The notes beneath the pieces are model-generated. The model was given only the letters and a program-made list of their open reading frames with translations. It ran no database searches and was not told the DNA's origin. Both the position numbers and the translations under genes were made by a program. A DNA stretch of 64,000 nucleotides from Fusarium oxysporum f. sp. lycopersici 4287. Its lineage: Eukaryota > Ascomycota > Sordariomycetes > Hypocreales > Nectriaceae. Positions 49,701 to 60,596 of the stretch are shown here, piece after piece. Position 1 is the first letter of the stretch. Every line of letters begins with the position of its first letter. The stretch spans positions 1,375,148 through 1,439,147 of the forward strand of contig NC_030986.1 of NCBI RefSeq assembly GCF_000149955.1, read 5' to 3'.

Positions 49701-52700
49701 ATGTCACTCTTCGGACAGTCCACCAACACTGGTGGCAGTTCATTGTTTGGAGGAGGCAATACGGGTGGCACAACAGGCGGGCTGTTTGGACAGTCTACAG
49801 CACAGAATCAGCAGAGCGGAGCAACAGGTGGTGGCCTGTTTGGTAAAAATGCCCAGAGCCAACAGCAACAACAGAGCGGAACAACGGGAGGAGGCTTGTT
49901 TGGAGGACTGGGCGCAAACAAACCAGCTACCACGGGTACTAGCCTCTTCGGACAGCCGCAACAACAGCAGCAGACCGGTAACACAGGCGGTGGTCTCTTC
50001 GGTCAGTCAACGACACAGCCGGCCAGCACAACCACGGGCGCCGGAACTGGCACTGGACTGTTTGGACAACAACCTGCGCAGACTCAGCAGAGTGGAACTA
50101 CAGGCGGTCTGTTTGGCGCTCAGCAGCAACAACAGAAGCCATCGCTGTTTGGTTCTTCCCTAGCACAACCCACGGCAGCTGCAAAACCCTCATTGTTCGG
50201 TCAACCGCAGCAGCAGCAGCCGCAACCCCAGCAGAACGCGCCTTCGATGCTTGGTGCAAGCACCCTTGGCGGAAGCACCCTGGGAGGAAGTCTTTTTGCC
50301 AGCCAGGCCCCCAATGGACAATCGCAATCACAGCCAGCGGGTGCCTATTTCGACAGCCTCTTTGCCAAAAGCCAGAAAGCTGATGGTAAAGCCAACATGG
50401 AGGACCTACCGAGTCTCGAGCTTGGTTTGGGCGATTTGCGACATCGATTGAAGAAGCTCCAATCAAAGCCTAGCGACAAACCTCTTGGTGGAAAGGCTCA
50501 CTATCTTCTTGCGGCCTCTGGTGTTGATCCTGGTGTTGCTGCTAAAGATCTTGGCCTACTTGATGTCCAGGCTGGTCGCACTGAGCGAACTACCCATGGA
50601 TACGCCCCTAGCGAACTCGATGTCGAAACATACCTCTCGAACCTCCAGACCAAGACGACTCTTAGCATGATTGCCGATGGGATCGACAGATCGGTTCGCG
50701 ACTTTGATAACTTCCTCGAAGACAATGTTACAATGGAATGGGAGGCGCAACGAAAGCGCATTTACCAGCACTTTGGAATCTCACCTCGGGAGGATGTTGC
50801 TACCTCTGGTCGTGAATCTCAGAGCGCTTTCGGTCGATCTAGGCGCAAGAGCCAGGCCCCTGCGGCAAAGACCGGCAGGGCCAGTGTTCTTGGTCGGTCG
50901 ACACTTCAGAAATCTGTTATCGGAACACCAAGCCGAATTGGAGCGCATGCAACTGATTTCTCAGATGTCGATCGCTCTTCTGAGTCTGGTGGCCTGGATG
51001 GTCGTGTTCCCTCTGACGATAGAGTGCTTCGCGAGAGGCAAGGGCGTCTGTCAGAGAAGATTCGCAACCTCAACACAGCTCGTCTTCTTAAGCGACCTTA
51101 TCCCATTCTCTCTGAGCTCGCGGCTGTTGAGAAAAAGTCGCACGAACCCCATGCGCCACATCTTGTTGAGGCTTACCTTGCAGTCATGGAGATTGTAGGC
51201 GAGAACCCTGATGCCGAGACGACACTTAACAATGCCACGGCCAGGGAGCGCGAATTTGCAGATATGTATCTCAACGACAACCCCAACTCAGCCAAGGCTG
51301 TCGAGATGCGAAAGCGTATCCTCAGCGGCGCAAATGTCTTCCTTGAGAAGCAGTTTTTGCGCGAAGTTGAGTCACTTATTGCTAAGCATCCTCACGAGGC
51401 GAAGCTTGGAGGTCTCCCCGATATTGTCAGCAAGGTCAAGGCGTACATCCGACTACGGTCTGCACGAAAGGATCTGGTTCCCGACAATACTGAGCTTCAG
51501 CAGGTTCAGGGCGAATTTGTCTGGGCTATTGTGTTTTATCTGCTCCGCTCAGGACATGTGAGCGAGGCGGCTAAGTATGTTAACGACAACACCAATCAGT
51601 TCCGAGGCATTGATAGAACCTTTGCAACGTACTTGAACAACTACGCTGCCAGTGAGGATCGTCGTATCACCAACAGGAAGCTTCTAGATCGTTGCACAAA
51701 CGAGTACATTCAGCGCTCGCGCAACGCCCCCGAAAACTCAATTGATCCTTTCCGCATGGCTTGTTATAAGGTTATCGGACGTATCGAGCTCGGTAACCGC
51801 AACCTGGACGGACTTAACACAGATATCAATGATTGGATCTGGCTTCAGTTCAACTTGGCGAGAGAAGGCGATAAGACGATCGAGATGGCTGGCGAGTCAT
51901 ATGGCTTGGCTGAGTTGCAGTCTAGCATCCGAGAAATCGGTCTGAAGCACTTCCCCAAGGCCAACTCAGAGGACAGCAACGGCAGCTTTGGCATGTTCTT
52001 CTACCTGCAGATTCTCTCGGGTATGTTTGAGGATGCCATTGCCTACCTGTATCCCTTCTCATACGTCGATGCTGTGCATTTTGGACTCGCACTCGAGTTC
52101 TACGGTCTGCTCCGACCAAGCGACGCCATGTCACCATCCAACGACTTGCGAAGCTACAGCACCAAGAACCTACCTCAGATCAACTTTGGCCGCATGATTG
52201 GTTACTACACTCGTGACTTTAGAGCCGCTGATGTCGTGTCTGCTGTGGACTACCTGACCCTCATCTGCCTGAACCAGGATCTTGGCGGTGAAGCTGGCCA
52301 GCGACACGGCAGCCTCTGCCACGAGGCTCTCCGCGAGTTGGTCCTCGAGACACGCGAGTTCAGCAAGCTGATTGGTGATATCCGACCAGATGGTCGACGA
52401 ATCCGTGGTATCATCGAGGAGCGCGGTCCTCTCATTGGACTTGATGCTGAGGACGACTTTGTCAACACTGTCACGCTTCAGGCCGCCAGTTTTGCGGATG
52501 AGAACGGTCGTACCACAGATTCCGTGTTGCTATACCATCTGGCTGGTGAATATGATACCGTCGTTGCCATTGTCAGTCGCGCATTAAGCGAGGCTGTGTC
52601 TCTCGAGATTGGCGAAGACCCTATGCGTCTCATGCCTGTCAAGCCCCGGGCTGGTGGACAAGAGGCCGACGCCGGCAGCAGTCTCAGCCTAGCAGCAATT

Positions 52701-53236
52701 GATGATCCTGTCGAGTTGGCCAAGACCATGATGAGCATGTACGAGCGAGACGCCATGTTCTATAGGAGGATTCAGGACCAGAACAAGGTCGCTTGCCGGG
52801 TGCTACTCGAAATGAGCGGCATCAAGGGATTAGTGGAATCCGGACAGTGGGCTCAGTGCCTCGACGTGAGTTTACAGATCTCTCGAATACTGAATTGTGC
52901 TGACCAAAAGAACAGAGAATCCGAAGCCTCGAAATCCTCCCTCTGGATGCAGCAGGCGATGGCAGCACCATTCGAGCATATGCCTCGAAGTTTTCTGGAC
53001 TCTCACAGCCCGTTTCTATCAATGTGCCCAACCTATTGATGTGGACCATTATTTGCTGCGTTCGCCAGCGAGAGCAGCTCACAAGCGGCCAGTTCAGCGG
53101 CAATGAAGGCACACGACGATTGATGGTGGATCAGCTGAAGCAGATGACGCTGGATTTGACGACGTACACCAGTCAGTTGCGATACAGATTCCCACCTCAT
53201 CTACACGAGGCTCTTGCAAGAGCATCGGCAGAGTAG
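49701..53236 (+). CDS. NIC96: Nucleoporin Nic96/Nup93 with an N-terminal GLFG-type repeat region
   Basis: Exons 49701-52865 and 52916-53236 (50-bp intron, GTGAGT..AACAG) give 1161 residues. Residues 1 to about 205 are Gln/Gly/Thr-rich and hold 11 FG dipeptides in SLFG or GLFG settings. About residue 212 starts a helical linker (GAYFDSLFAKSQ), and from about 330 to the end is the alpha-solenoid Nic96 domain, with the characteristic LSEKIRNLNTARLLKRPYPI, EFVWAIVFYLLRSGHVSEAA and DWIWLQFNLAREGDKTIEM stretches. Nic96 is a structural hub of the inner ring of the nuclear pore and recruits the Nsp1 channel complex. The last exon gives a helical tail ending in RYRFPPHLHEALARASAE. If the intron were retained, the protein would end 58 codons into other sequence at 53039; the spliced form fits the family better. 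Confidence 0.92.
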
Positions 53237-54575
53237 ACGCTGGACTTGAGAATACCACGGATTGGGTTTGTTGAATATAGGCAATTGGGTGTATGGCTAT
53301 AGCAGGGTGCCTAATGAGCTTGAAGACGAGACACACAAAAGGACAAGGCAAGGGATGGCAGAGATTTTGTGGGATAGGAAGACATTGATATAAGAGACTT
53401 GGAGAGAGGATAATCTCGTTTCGTTGGTGGCTTTATAGTAATTGTACCATCACAGTATTGATGCATGTGTTTTTTTGGGATGAGTGCCCTTTAGATTGAC
53501 GATGTGAAATAACAAGCTCTCTAGACAATGAGTCCAAGTCCCGCAACTATTCCTTGAAAACTATATAGTTGAAGCTCAGTATCACAGGGTAATTAACTGA
53601 GATGAGGTCGAAATTGTCACGGAACTGTTAAGGTGACATGAATTACCACCAACACCGATAATATAGTAGTTTCTTGGAAGTCTTAGAATAAATGCACCTT
53701 CATCATGATAAAAACAATGAACATCTCCTATGGAAATGTATGCGTGTCAGTGCGCTTATTCTCACGGTCACACTCGGTCTTATTATTCCCAGATCGTATC
53801 TTGTTGGGGGAGTTTTCGCTAAATTACCGAGTCACCTGATTCGACGGTGGCCCGTGGTCTGTGCGTCCATGGTTCACCCCTCAAGTCCAATTTTGTGAGG
53901 GTCCATGACTCGTTCTCAACCTGGAGCTGGCGGGCTTTATGAGTCAACAGTCCCCCCTCAGAAGCTGTGCCTGTCTCTTTCCAGTTACAATTGTTTCCAC
54001 AGACCCGGTCGGTCGTTAATCGATTGATTCGCTTTGCTCGTGCTTGTGCTTGTGCTGTGCAGCCGACGACTCGATCTAGCCCCTGGCCTGGTCTCGCCCT
54101 TTCCCTTTTTTTCTCTCGCTGCAGAGAAGTATCGAGTAGGGGAAGTGACCCCACAGGTGAGAAGGGATTGGATATCTTCATCTTCATTACCGGGCTATTT
54201 CCCCTAAAACTCCCCTTGCTGGGTCGTGTCGTGTCGTACACTGTATTGCATTTCTTCGTCCTGACTCGTTGAGTCGAGCGAGTGAGTGAAGCAGACAGGA
54301 GCGATCAGACGCGAGACGAGGCAGGACCCTTCTTGCCCGGTCGGAAGAGGTTTTCCTCTTGACTGAAAGGCAAGGAACCTCGTTGAGGTAAAGTTGGCTC
54401 GTCGAGCGAGTGGATACACAACGACTCATCCTCGTTCGTCTAACCCCACACTCTCAGACACAAACCTCCATTCCGTCTCAGTCAGCCTTTTTCCCTCTCG
54501 CCTCGGTCTTGTTCCGCTTCAACTGCCGGGGACAAACCCACTCCGAGACGGGGGCTTCCTCCCGCTTCCGCTCCG
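53237..54575. other. Intergenic, no gene seen
   Basis: The 3' region of NIC96 and the promoter and leader of the bZIP gene. The last 500 bp are rich in C and T with repeated TCG/GTC steps. No independent gene is supported. Confidence 0.6.
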
Positions 54576-56616
54576 ATGGCCTCCGGTCCCGATACCCCAG
54601 GCACCGTTCAGAGTCCCGCTGGCTTCGGCCCTGGCCCGGACGATGATTCGGCTTCCCTCAAACGCGACGCCGACGCGGTCAACCCAAGCTCACCCGCTGG
54701 TGGTGATGATGGCGCAAAGAGGAGGAAGAAGGCTGGTCCTGGAAGTCGAGGTGTCGCCAATTTGACACCTGAGCAACTTGCCAAGAAGAGAGCGAATGGT
54801 GAGTGCAGTTTTTCCTTTCCTTTCTGGTGATATGACATATCAACCACCCTATCACCGTTCAGTCACCCAGGCTGCTGACGAATAATGGTCGTCTTTGTTC
54901 CTGTTGATCTTTTCATGTCTATCCCTTCCTGTCTTTAGGCTCACCCCATTGGTCTCATCGTATGTGATAAGATATATGTAACACCACTAACACCTTTATA
55001 GACCGTGAGGCTCAGCGGGCCATTCGTGAGCGGACCAAGAATCAGATCGAGGATCTTCAGCGCCAGATCCAGGAACTCACCAACCAGCAACCCTACCAAG
55101 AACTACAGAGCGTTCTTCGTGCCAAAGAAGCTGTTGAGCAAGAGAATGCCGACATCAAGCGTCGTTTAGCTGGCATAGTTGCCATGCTCCAGCCCATTAT
55201 TGGTCAACGTAAGCCATCTCATTTTCCTTCTCCCAATATTCAGGACTAACACAGTGTATAGCTGGCATTGAACAAGCATACGTATCACCAGCTCAGACGT
55301 ATGCGCCCCCAGTACAGCACTCTGTTACTCTGGCCGTCCACAATAATCACCATAACAATGCAAACGCTGCTTCGACACCCGGCAGTGTTGCGTCTCCTCC
55401 AAGTCATGACCCTCCACCAAGTCAAGGTCACTGGCATCACCAAGGGCACCATGCGCCTCCTCAACATCACCACTCACCCCATCCACCTCCTGGCCCACCA
55501 AGCACTGCTGAAGCTCAGGCTGCCAGCCAATTGACTCAACAGCGCAGAAATCTCCAACATGGACTCGATATGGGCCCTGAACGTCTTGGACTAGAATTTC
55601 TACTCGAACCATCTCAGCGGGTGAACCGGATACAGAATGGTGTCAACGGCGCCCAAGACACGCCACAGTTCCGCCATATACCTATGAAGCACGACTGGAC
55701 AGGCGTCAATCAAGAGCGTGCGTTGCATAGTCGGTCGGCAAGCTGGGGCTCTCAAGGAAAGCCAGGCCAGCCGTCACAGGAGCAACAGCAAGGCCAGCAT
55801 CAACCCCCATCCCATCATACACTGTCGGCTGCCCATACACCCGAAAGCTCGCACAGTCCCGGCTATAGCCCTGCCATGAGTACAGCTGGTGGACCTGTTC
55901 CTCGCAGTGAACCCAGCACTGCCGATCCTGCAACCCCCATCAAGAATTGCCCACCGACCTGTCCTCTTGACTCTTTACTACTCGATTTCCTCAGCGAACG
56001 TCGCCAACGTGCTGCGGATGGGCTGCCTGCTCAGGATGTTGTTGGCCCTCGTTATCCTTCTGTCTCATCACTTCTCAACCCTGCCAACAGCGCTTACAGT
56101 CACCCTCTCTCCAAAGTCTTCACCGATATCCTCGCCACCTTTCCTGACATTTCGACTCTCCCTGAGCGTGTAGCCGTGCTTTACATTATGTTTCTTGTCA
56201 TGCGCTGGCAAATAGAACCTACTGAGGAGAACTATGATCGGCTCCCAAAATGGATGGCGCCATGCCCTTCTCAGCTCACCATTCCACATGCTGCCTGGCT
56301 TGACCACATTCCCTTCCCCAAGATGCGAGATTATCTTGTTCGCGATCACAACCCGCTTCTTCACCCCTTTGATAATTTCTTTGTCCCATTTACCACAACT
56401 CTCTCGTTGTCTTGGCCATACGAGGAGACCGACACGTTACTTCAGGACCCGGACAGTGATGAGCTCATGATCAATCCCGTCTTTGAGCGCCATCTACGGA
56501 ACCTGGATAATTGGAAGTTGGGTGATGCTTTTGCCAAGGCCTTCCCTAAGCTAGTTGGAACATTCAACCTCAGCCAATCTACTTCGCCACGACCAACTTC
56601 GTCCAGTAGCCGATGA
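54576..56616 (+). CDS. bZIP transcription factor with C-terminal DUF3425
   Basis: Exons 54576-54798, 55002-55208 and 55262-56616 give 594 residues; introns are 203 and 53 bp. The first join completes the basic region, LTPEQLAKKRAN then DREAQRAIRERTKNQ (about residues 64-90), followed by a leucine-zipper-like helix to about residue 130. In the fungal bZIP pattern NRxAQRAxR, the invariant Asn is Asp here and the Arg is kept. Residues 150-340 are His/Gln/Pro-rich and disordered. Residues about 380-570 form DUF3425, recognisable from LSKVFTDILATFPDISTLPE, FLVMRWQIEPTEENYDRLPK and HAAWLDHIPFPKMRDYLV. This domain pair is typical of Pezizomycotina bZIP factors; targets are not known. A shorter form from the internal acceptor at 54938 would stop at once, so the 203-bp intron is preferred. 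Confidence 0.87.
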
Positions 56617-57597
56617 CACAGGGGCTAGAAAAGTACTGTTTTGAAGTAACTACTCTGTACAACAATGTTTATCTCGCGATCAGCGTCTTGTGTGTTCGTT
56701 CCTCCAAGTCTTGGAGGGTTGACTTCGGGTTGTCTTTGTCCAAGGGAAAAGGGGATGTCGTATTGTGATGGGATTTCTGGGCCATGGTTGTTGCCAGGCC
56801 AGAGTACACGGTATTTACCACACTTATCGGAGTTGTTTGTTTTCAGAGCCACCAAAATACGTATCCATGCATGTTCGCACGCGGGTTAAGGGTATAATCA
56901 CTAGGTTTAGGTAGATATTGCAGCGGTGACTTGGATGGTAGTCAACAGAAGCTTGGGTTGCATAAAGGAGGTTTAATCCTAAAGCCTTCAACAGCTGGCC
57001 TAAATCTAGTCTAAATTCATAAATTCTCATCATAATGACCCTAAATTCTAATCTAATCTTATGGCAGCCTGCTTTGGACGGCACGTTTCCTCGTCCCTCT
57101 CGTTGACAACAAGCTGATAACACAGTCCTCTCCTCACTTGCTGGGTAGCATTATATAGGTAACATTGGTTCCTTGTTTTACATAGCCCCTCGGAAATGTC
57201 CTTGTGGTGCCTTGTCATTGTATCCAGCGTGAAGCAAGACATGGCAGTTGTCCTATTGTGAATGTCTTGAAGGCCATGCTTGATACTGTTAATCTCAAGG
57301 TGAATGCCTGTTTACTGGAAAATAATGCTCGACAGATTGCTTACAGCTTACAGTAGAAGCAGGTAGAGAAGATAGAAGCGCGACTCTAGCTTCAAGCGAG
57401 GAAAAGGATTAGGGGAAATATTGCATAATAATGGAAACCAAAATCTATGATAACTCAGCGCTAAGGAAAATAAACATAGGAAAGGCCAGACTAATTAATC
57501 CACCACACACAAGCATCAGCTGTATCTCAAGCACGGTTCTCTCACAAGCCCAGAGAACACATTGATAAACACAAACTCCTCCTACATATACCATTTA
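56617..57597. other. Intergenic, no gene seen
   Basis: The 3' side of the bZIP gene, AT-rich from about 56900 to 57060. No supported gene. Confidence 0.55.
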
Positions 57598-57950
57598 TTA
57601 CTCACTCCCCTCAGCATCACCTTCCTCCCCACTGTCGTTCTGCTTTGTGCACTTGAGGTGTCTCCAAGCGGCATCGCATTCATGCTCAAGTTCATCTCTT
57701 CTTCGCGTGTGAGTGATCTTTGCAGGGCCCTTCCCCCAGGCGAGTACACTCTTCGCAAGATTCGGAGTCCGGAACTTGAACGCAGGGAATTTGTTTAGGG
57801 TGGCAGACTCCGCATCACCCGATACACCCTCGCGTATGGTTCTTCAAGTCGGTGACTGTTTGCCCACATTTTTCACAAGTCTTTTCATTTTCGTGCGTCA
57901 AGTTGATGCATTCTTTTCCTGTGTCTTTGCACCCCTTGCATATCCCTGGG
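57598..57950 (-). pseudogene. Relic of a cysteine-rich zinc-finger module like that of the gene at 60597-63850
   Basis: Reading leftward from 57944, just after an acceptor-like polypyrimidine-CCCCAG, the frame gives cysteines at fixed spacing: C-x2-C-x6-C-x10, then C-x2-C-x9-H-x3-C, three codons, then C-x2-C-x6-C-x8-C-x2-C-x7-C. This is the same finger-plus-cluster order, with the same three-residue joint, as the units at the end of the downstream protein. The third joint codon is TGA (57815-57817) where the intact units have Arg or Lys, so a CGA-to-TGA change is likely. The frame then stops at TGA near 57692. A one-base shift opens a further acidic, Cys-containing stretch (DELEHECDAAWRHLKCTKQN...) ending at TAA 57598-57600. 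I cannot identify the 5' exons. It is either a decayed paralogue or the 3' end of an older gene. Confidence 0.6.
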
Positions 57951-59714
57951 GAGTGAAAGGGAAGCAGAGAAGCTGGGCAATATCGGCCTCAAGAGAAATA
58001 AATGATATAAATGTGAACGATTTGAAAGGGACCGTGATTGCAATGTGGATGGAAATCAGAGATATCAGATACGGCCTGGTATAGGCGCACAAGCCCGCCT
58101 TATATTCCGTCAGTGACTGAGCTCCTACACTATGAATATATGCTGAATTGCTCGGCAGTCTTGTCGTGCGTCTTCCAAGGGTCCCCTGGGCCGTTGCAAC
58201 TGTGCTCAAAGAAACTCGCCAACCTAAACAGCTAACGATGAGAACTTCAAAGAAACTCATCAACTGCAGGGAATATGTGTTCATGACTAGCTTCAAAACT
58301 TCCTTGGATGGTGAGTCACGATAAAGGCACTTGCGTGGTGCCTGTCACCTGAGACTAGGCTTTTGGTACACAGACACTAGATGAGGAGATATCAGGGATG
58401 AATGATTATATTTCCTACGCCAATTCTCGCTTGTGTGTCATCCGTTCAATTTCCATTCTCTTATAGACGCCCAACCTATCAACCCAGTGCCGCAATTTAC
58501 AACGCCACAGCCATCAAAACAACGCCCCGCCTAGCAGATAATGACTGCTCACAATATTGTACCCTACCTTGCAGGAACAGCAGTGCCTAAATGGATCTAT
58601 TCAACGACTAATTTTAGACATTGACGGAAATGTGAAGTCTGCCGACGCAAAGATAAGAAGAGGAATCGTAGGGACTGAGAGACACTCAGCAAGCTGATAG
58701 TCGACCACTGTTCTCTCGGATCCTTAGGTTCTCTTGCGAGAACGAATCTACACCGATTGCAAGTTTGAGTGCTATTCAAGTATGGCTCATATTAATAGAG
58801 TGTCTTCATCCGTTCACAAGGAATTCTCAAATCAACGCATCATTCTTGGCATAATGCTATCCTAAGCATTGAGTGATCTCAGGTTGAAATGATCCACGGA
58901 TGGACCACTTGATCATAATACACTAACATGCTCGTCTGAAGCCACTTTTTAGAAGATCGTTCAAGCTAGATTCAATAGTCTATCGCTCACGGGGTTTATA
59001 CTGTTCCTTTCGCCTTGTGCTCTGACATCGTTAAACTTCTTGACGAGCCAACACTACCCAGTTTATGTCTTCCCATATGAGTTTAAGCTGACGTATTCCG
59101 AAACGTCATCTGAACGTCCAAACTCATTACTGAGTCTTAAATGCATTTCTATGATTGCACAGCCCTTTGTCACTTTGTAGGTCTTGTTGTTCATGAGTTG
59201 ATTTGTCACTACTGCAAAGCCATGCAAACTACAGGTTGCAGGGGTTGGACATGTATCTCGCCTTGTCAATCACTACGTGCAGGTACCTGTGATAGTAGGA
59301 ATTTGCAGCTGAGTAGTAAGTATAGTATATTAATAGATACTTATCTCAAGGCCCCCTGCAATAAATCAGGATATCGCAAAAGATAGGTATAACCTCTCTT
59401 CAGCCTCTAATAAATTCAGCAGCAATCTTTACACAGTACCGGACTACAGTAGTGCATATCCAACCCATGTAACCTGTGCGATGGCGGGTCAGTTCAGAGC
59501 AATGACCTAAACGCCCGAGGATTTCTTTGTGGCACCTACACGTTATCCATGTTACACAGTCTCAGTCAATATTCACCAAGTCACATCCCTTTCCATCTTC
59601 TTTCCAAGACCATCTTCTTTCCAGATTATCGTTCTGCTATAGAATTCTCTTTCAGGAAACCTCACCCAGCTCTTCATTGATCTAACGGTCAAAGAACTTG
59701 GTGTGTATGAAGAC
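57951..59714. other. Gene-poor stretch, possibly older remains of the cysteine-rich relic
   Basis: Codon-like stretches are weak, and stops are frequent in all frames. The minus strand at about 58100-58200 would be where upstream exons of the relic belong, but no certain similarity is seen. From 59300 to 59400 it is AT-rich. The last 150 bp before 59715 are the likely promoter of the next ORF. Confidence 0.4.
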
Positions 59715-60464
59715 ATGGCCACTATTGACGACGATGGGGATGTTGCCATGCCCGATGCGACCCCTCCTCCACACGATGACAACGATACAACCGGCAACGA
59801 TCTGTACGACGCCAAAACCAGAGGCTATTCATACACTGATATGAACATATTTGACGACGATGGGGACTGTATCGCCATAGACAGGAAAACCTGCCCGCCA
59901 GACCTCGAGTTTGAAGATGCTCTATCATTCTGCTTCGAAGCTGTTCCAGAGGCAGTCTCCAACAAACATGTCCTGTCCCTCCACCGGGGGAAGAACATGA
60001 CAGAAGAGATGCTCCACCAAGTTGCCAAACGCCTGACCAATGACACGCCCGTTGATGTGATTCCAGATTGGTTGATTCATGCATTTGCCCGAGGGCAACA
60101 AGAACATCGCATCTTGAGAAAATTAGCCTCTTATTTCGTATACTCAGACCCAAACAGCGCCAAGGTCGTTTTTATAACGGACGTATTGGATCACGAGGCA
60201 GCAGTGATTGCATCCTGCACTGTTCGCCAGACAATCTGCATAGTGTCTATACAAGGAGCCCGCTCGACGTCTCTTCAGTTCGAGTGGCTCCTACGACAGG
60301 TTTTCGCAGCTGTGACGCCCATTATTCGGCAACGCAGCCCAAGATTCTTTTTCAAGATACCAAGGGACGTGATTCCAATATTAGAACGCTCACTGGATCT
60401 CGGTCTCGTTCTGGCGCGTATAGTAATGGACGAGGTTGATGACAGGCCTTTCTCTGAGCGATGA
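59715..60464 (+). CDS. Uncharacterised acidic protein, 249 residues; possibly the broken front end of the next gene
   Basis: The ATG at 59715 begins an intronless frame that ends at TGA 60462-60464. I do not recognise the protein. Residues 1-65 are acidic with a repeated element: IDDDGDVAMPD near the start and FDDDGDCIAID about 40 residues later, each followed by a Pro pair. Residues 85-249 look folded, with an Ile/Val/Phe-rich core (VIPDWLIHAFARGQQEHRI, ASCTVRQTICIVSIQGARST, IPILERSLDLGLVLARIV). The stop is in the same frame as the following gene, whose frame is open directly after it. There are only 132 bp from this stop to the next ATG, with no visible terminator or promoter. A single long gene cut by a CGA-to-TGA change (or a sequencing error) is therefore as likely as two genes. 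No GT..AG intron that removes the stop and keeps the frame was found. Confidence 0.6.
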   Translation: MATIDDDGDVAMPDATPPPHDDNDTTGNDLYDAKTRGYSYTDMNIFDDDGDCIAIDRKTCPPDLEFEDALSFCFEAVPEAVSNKHVLSLHRGKNMTEEMLHQVAKRLTNDTPVDVIPDWLIHAFARGQQEHRILRKLASYFVYSDPNSAKVVFITDVLDHEAAVIASCTVRQTICIVSIQGARSTSLQFEWLLRQVFAAVTPIIRQRSPRFFFKIPRDVIPILERSLDLGLVLARIVMDEVDDRPFSER

Positions 60465-60596
60465 TATTCTAGGCCACTAAATGAGGTTCGGATCAGGTGC
60501 TTATGGTCATTCGTGAGCCCAGATATCGAGCGTCGTTATGTGTTGTCCAGAGACAACGGAGTGTCAGGTCATGGAGTGAGGGACCCAGCTGACATC

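Noticed and set aside
52866..53039. Unspliced C-terminus of NIC96 ending at 53039
   Set aside because: GTGAGT..AACAG at 52866-52915 restores a frame that continues to 53236 with Nic96-like helices; the unspliced tail has no such character.
60418..60500. An intron that would remove the TGA at 60462
   Set aside because: Available GT donors (60418, 60421, 60433) are in codon phase 0 or 1, while the good acceptors (TTCTAG, ATCAG) are in phase 2. The only phase-matched acceptor (ATGAG) is poor and too close to the branch-like CTAAA.
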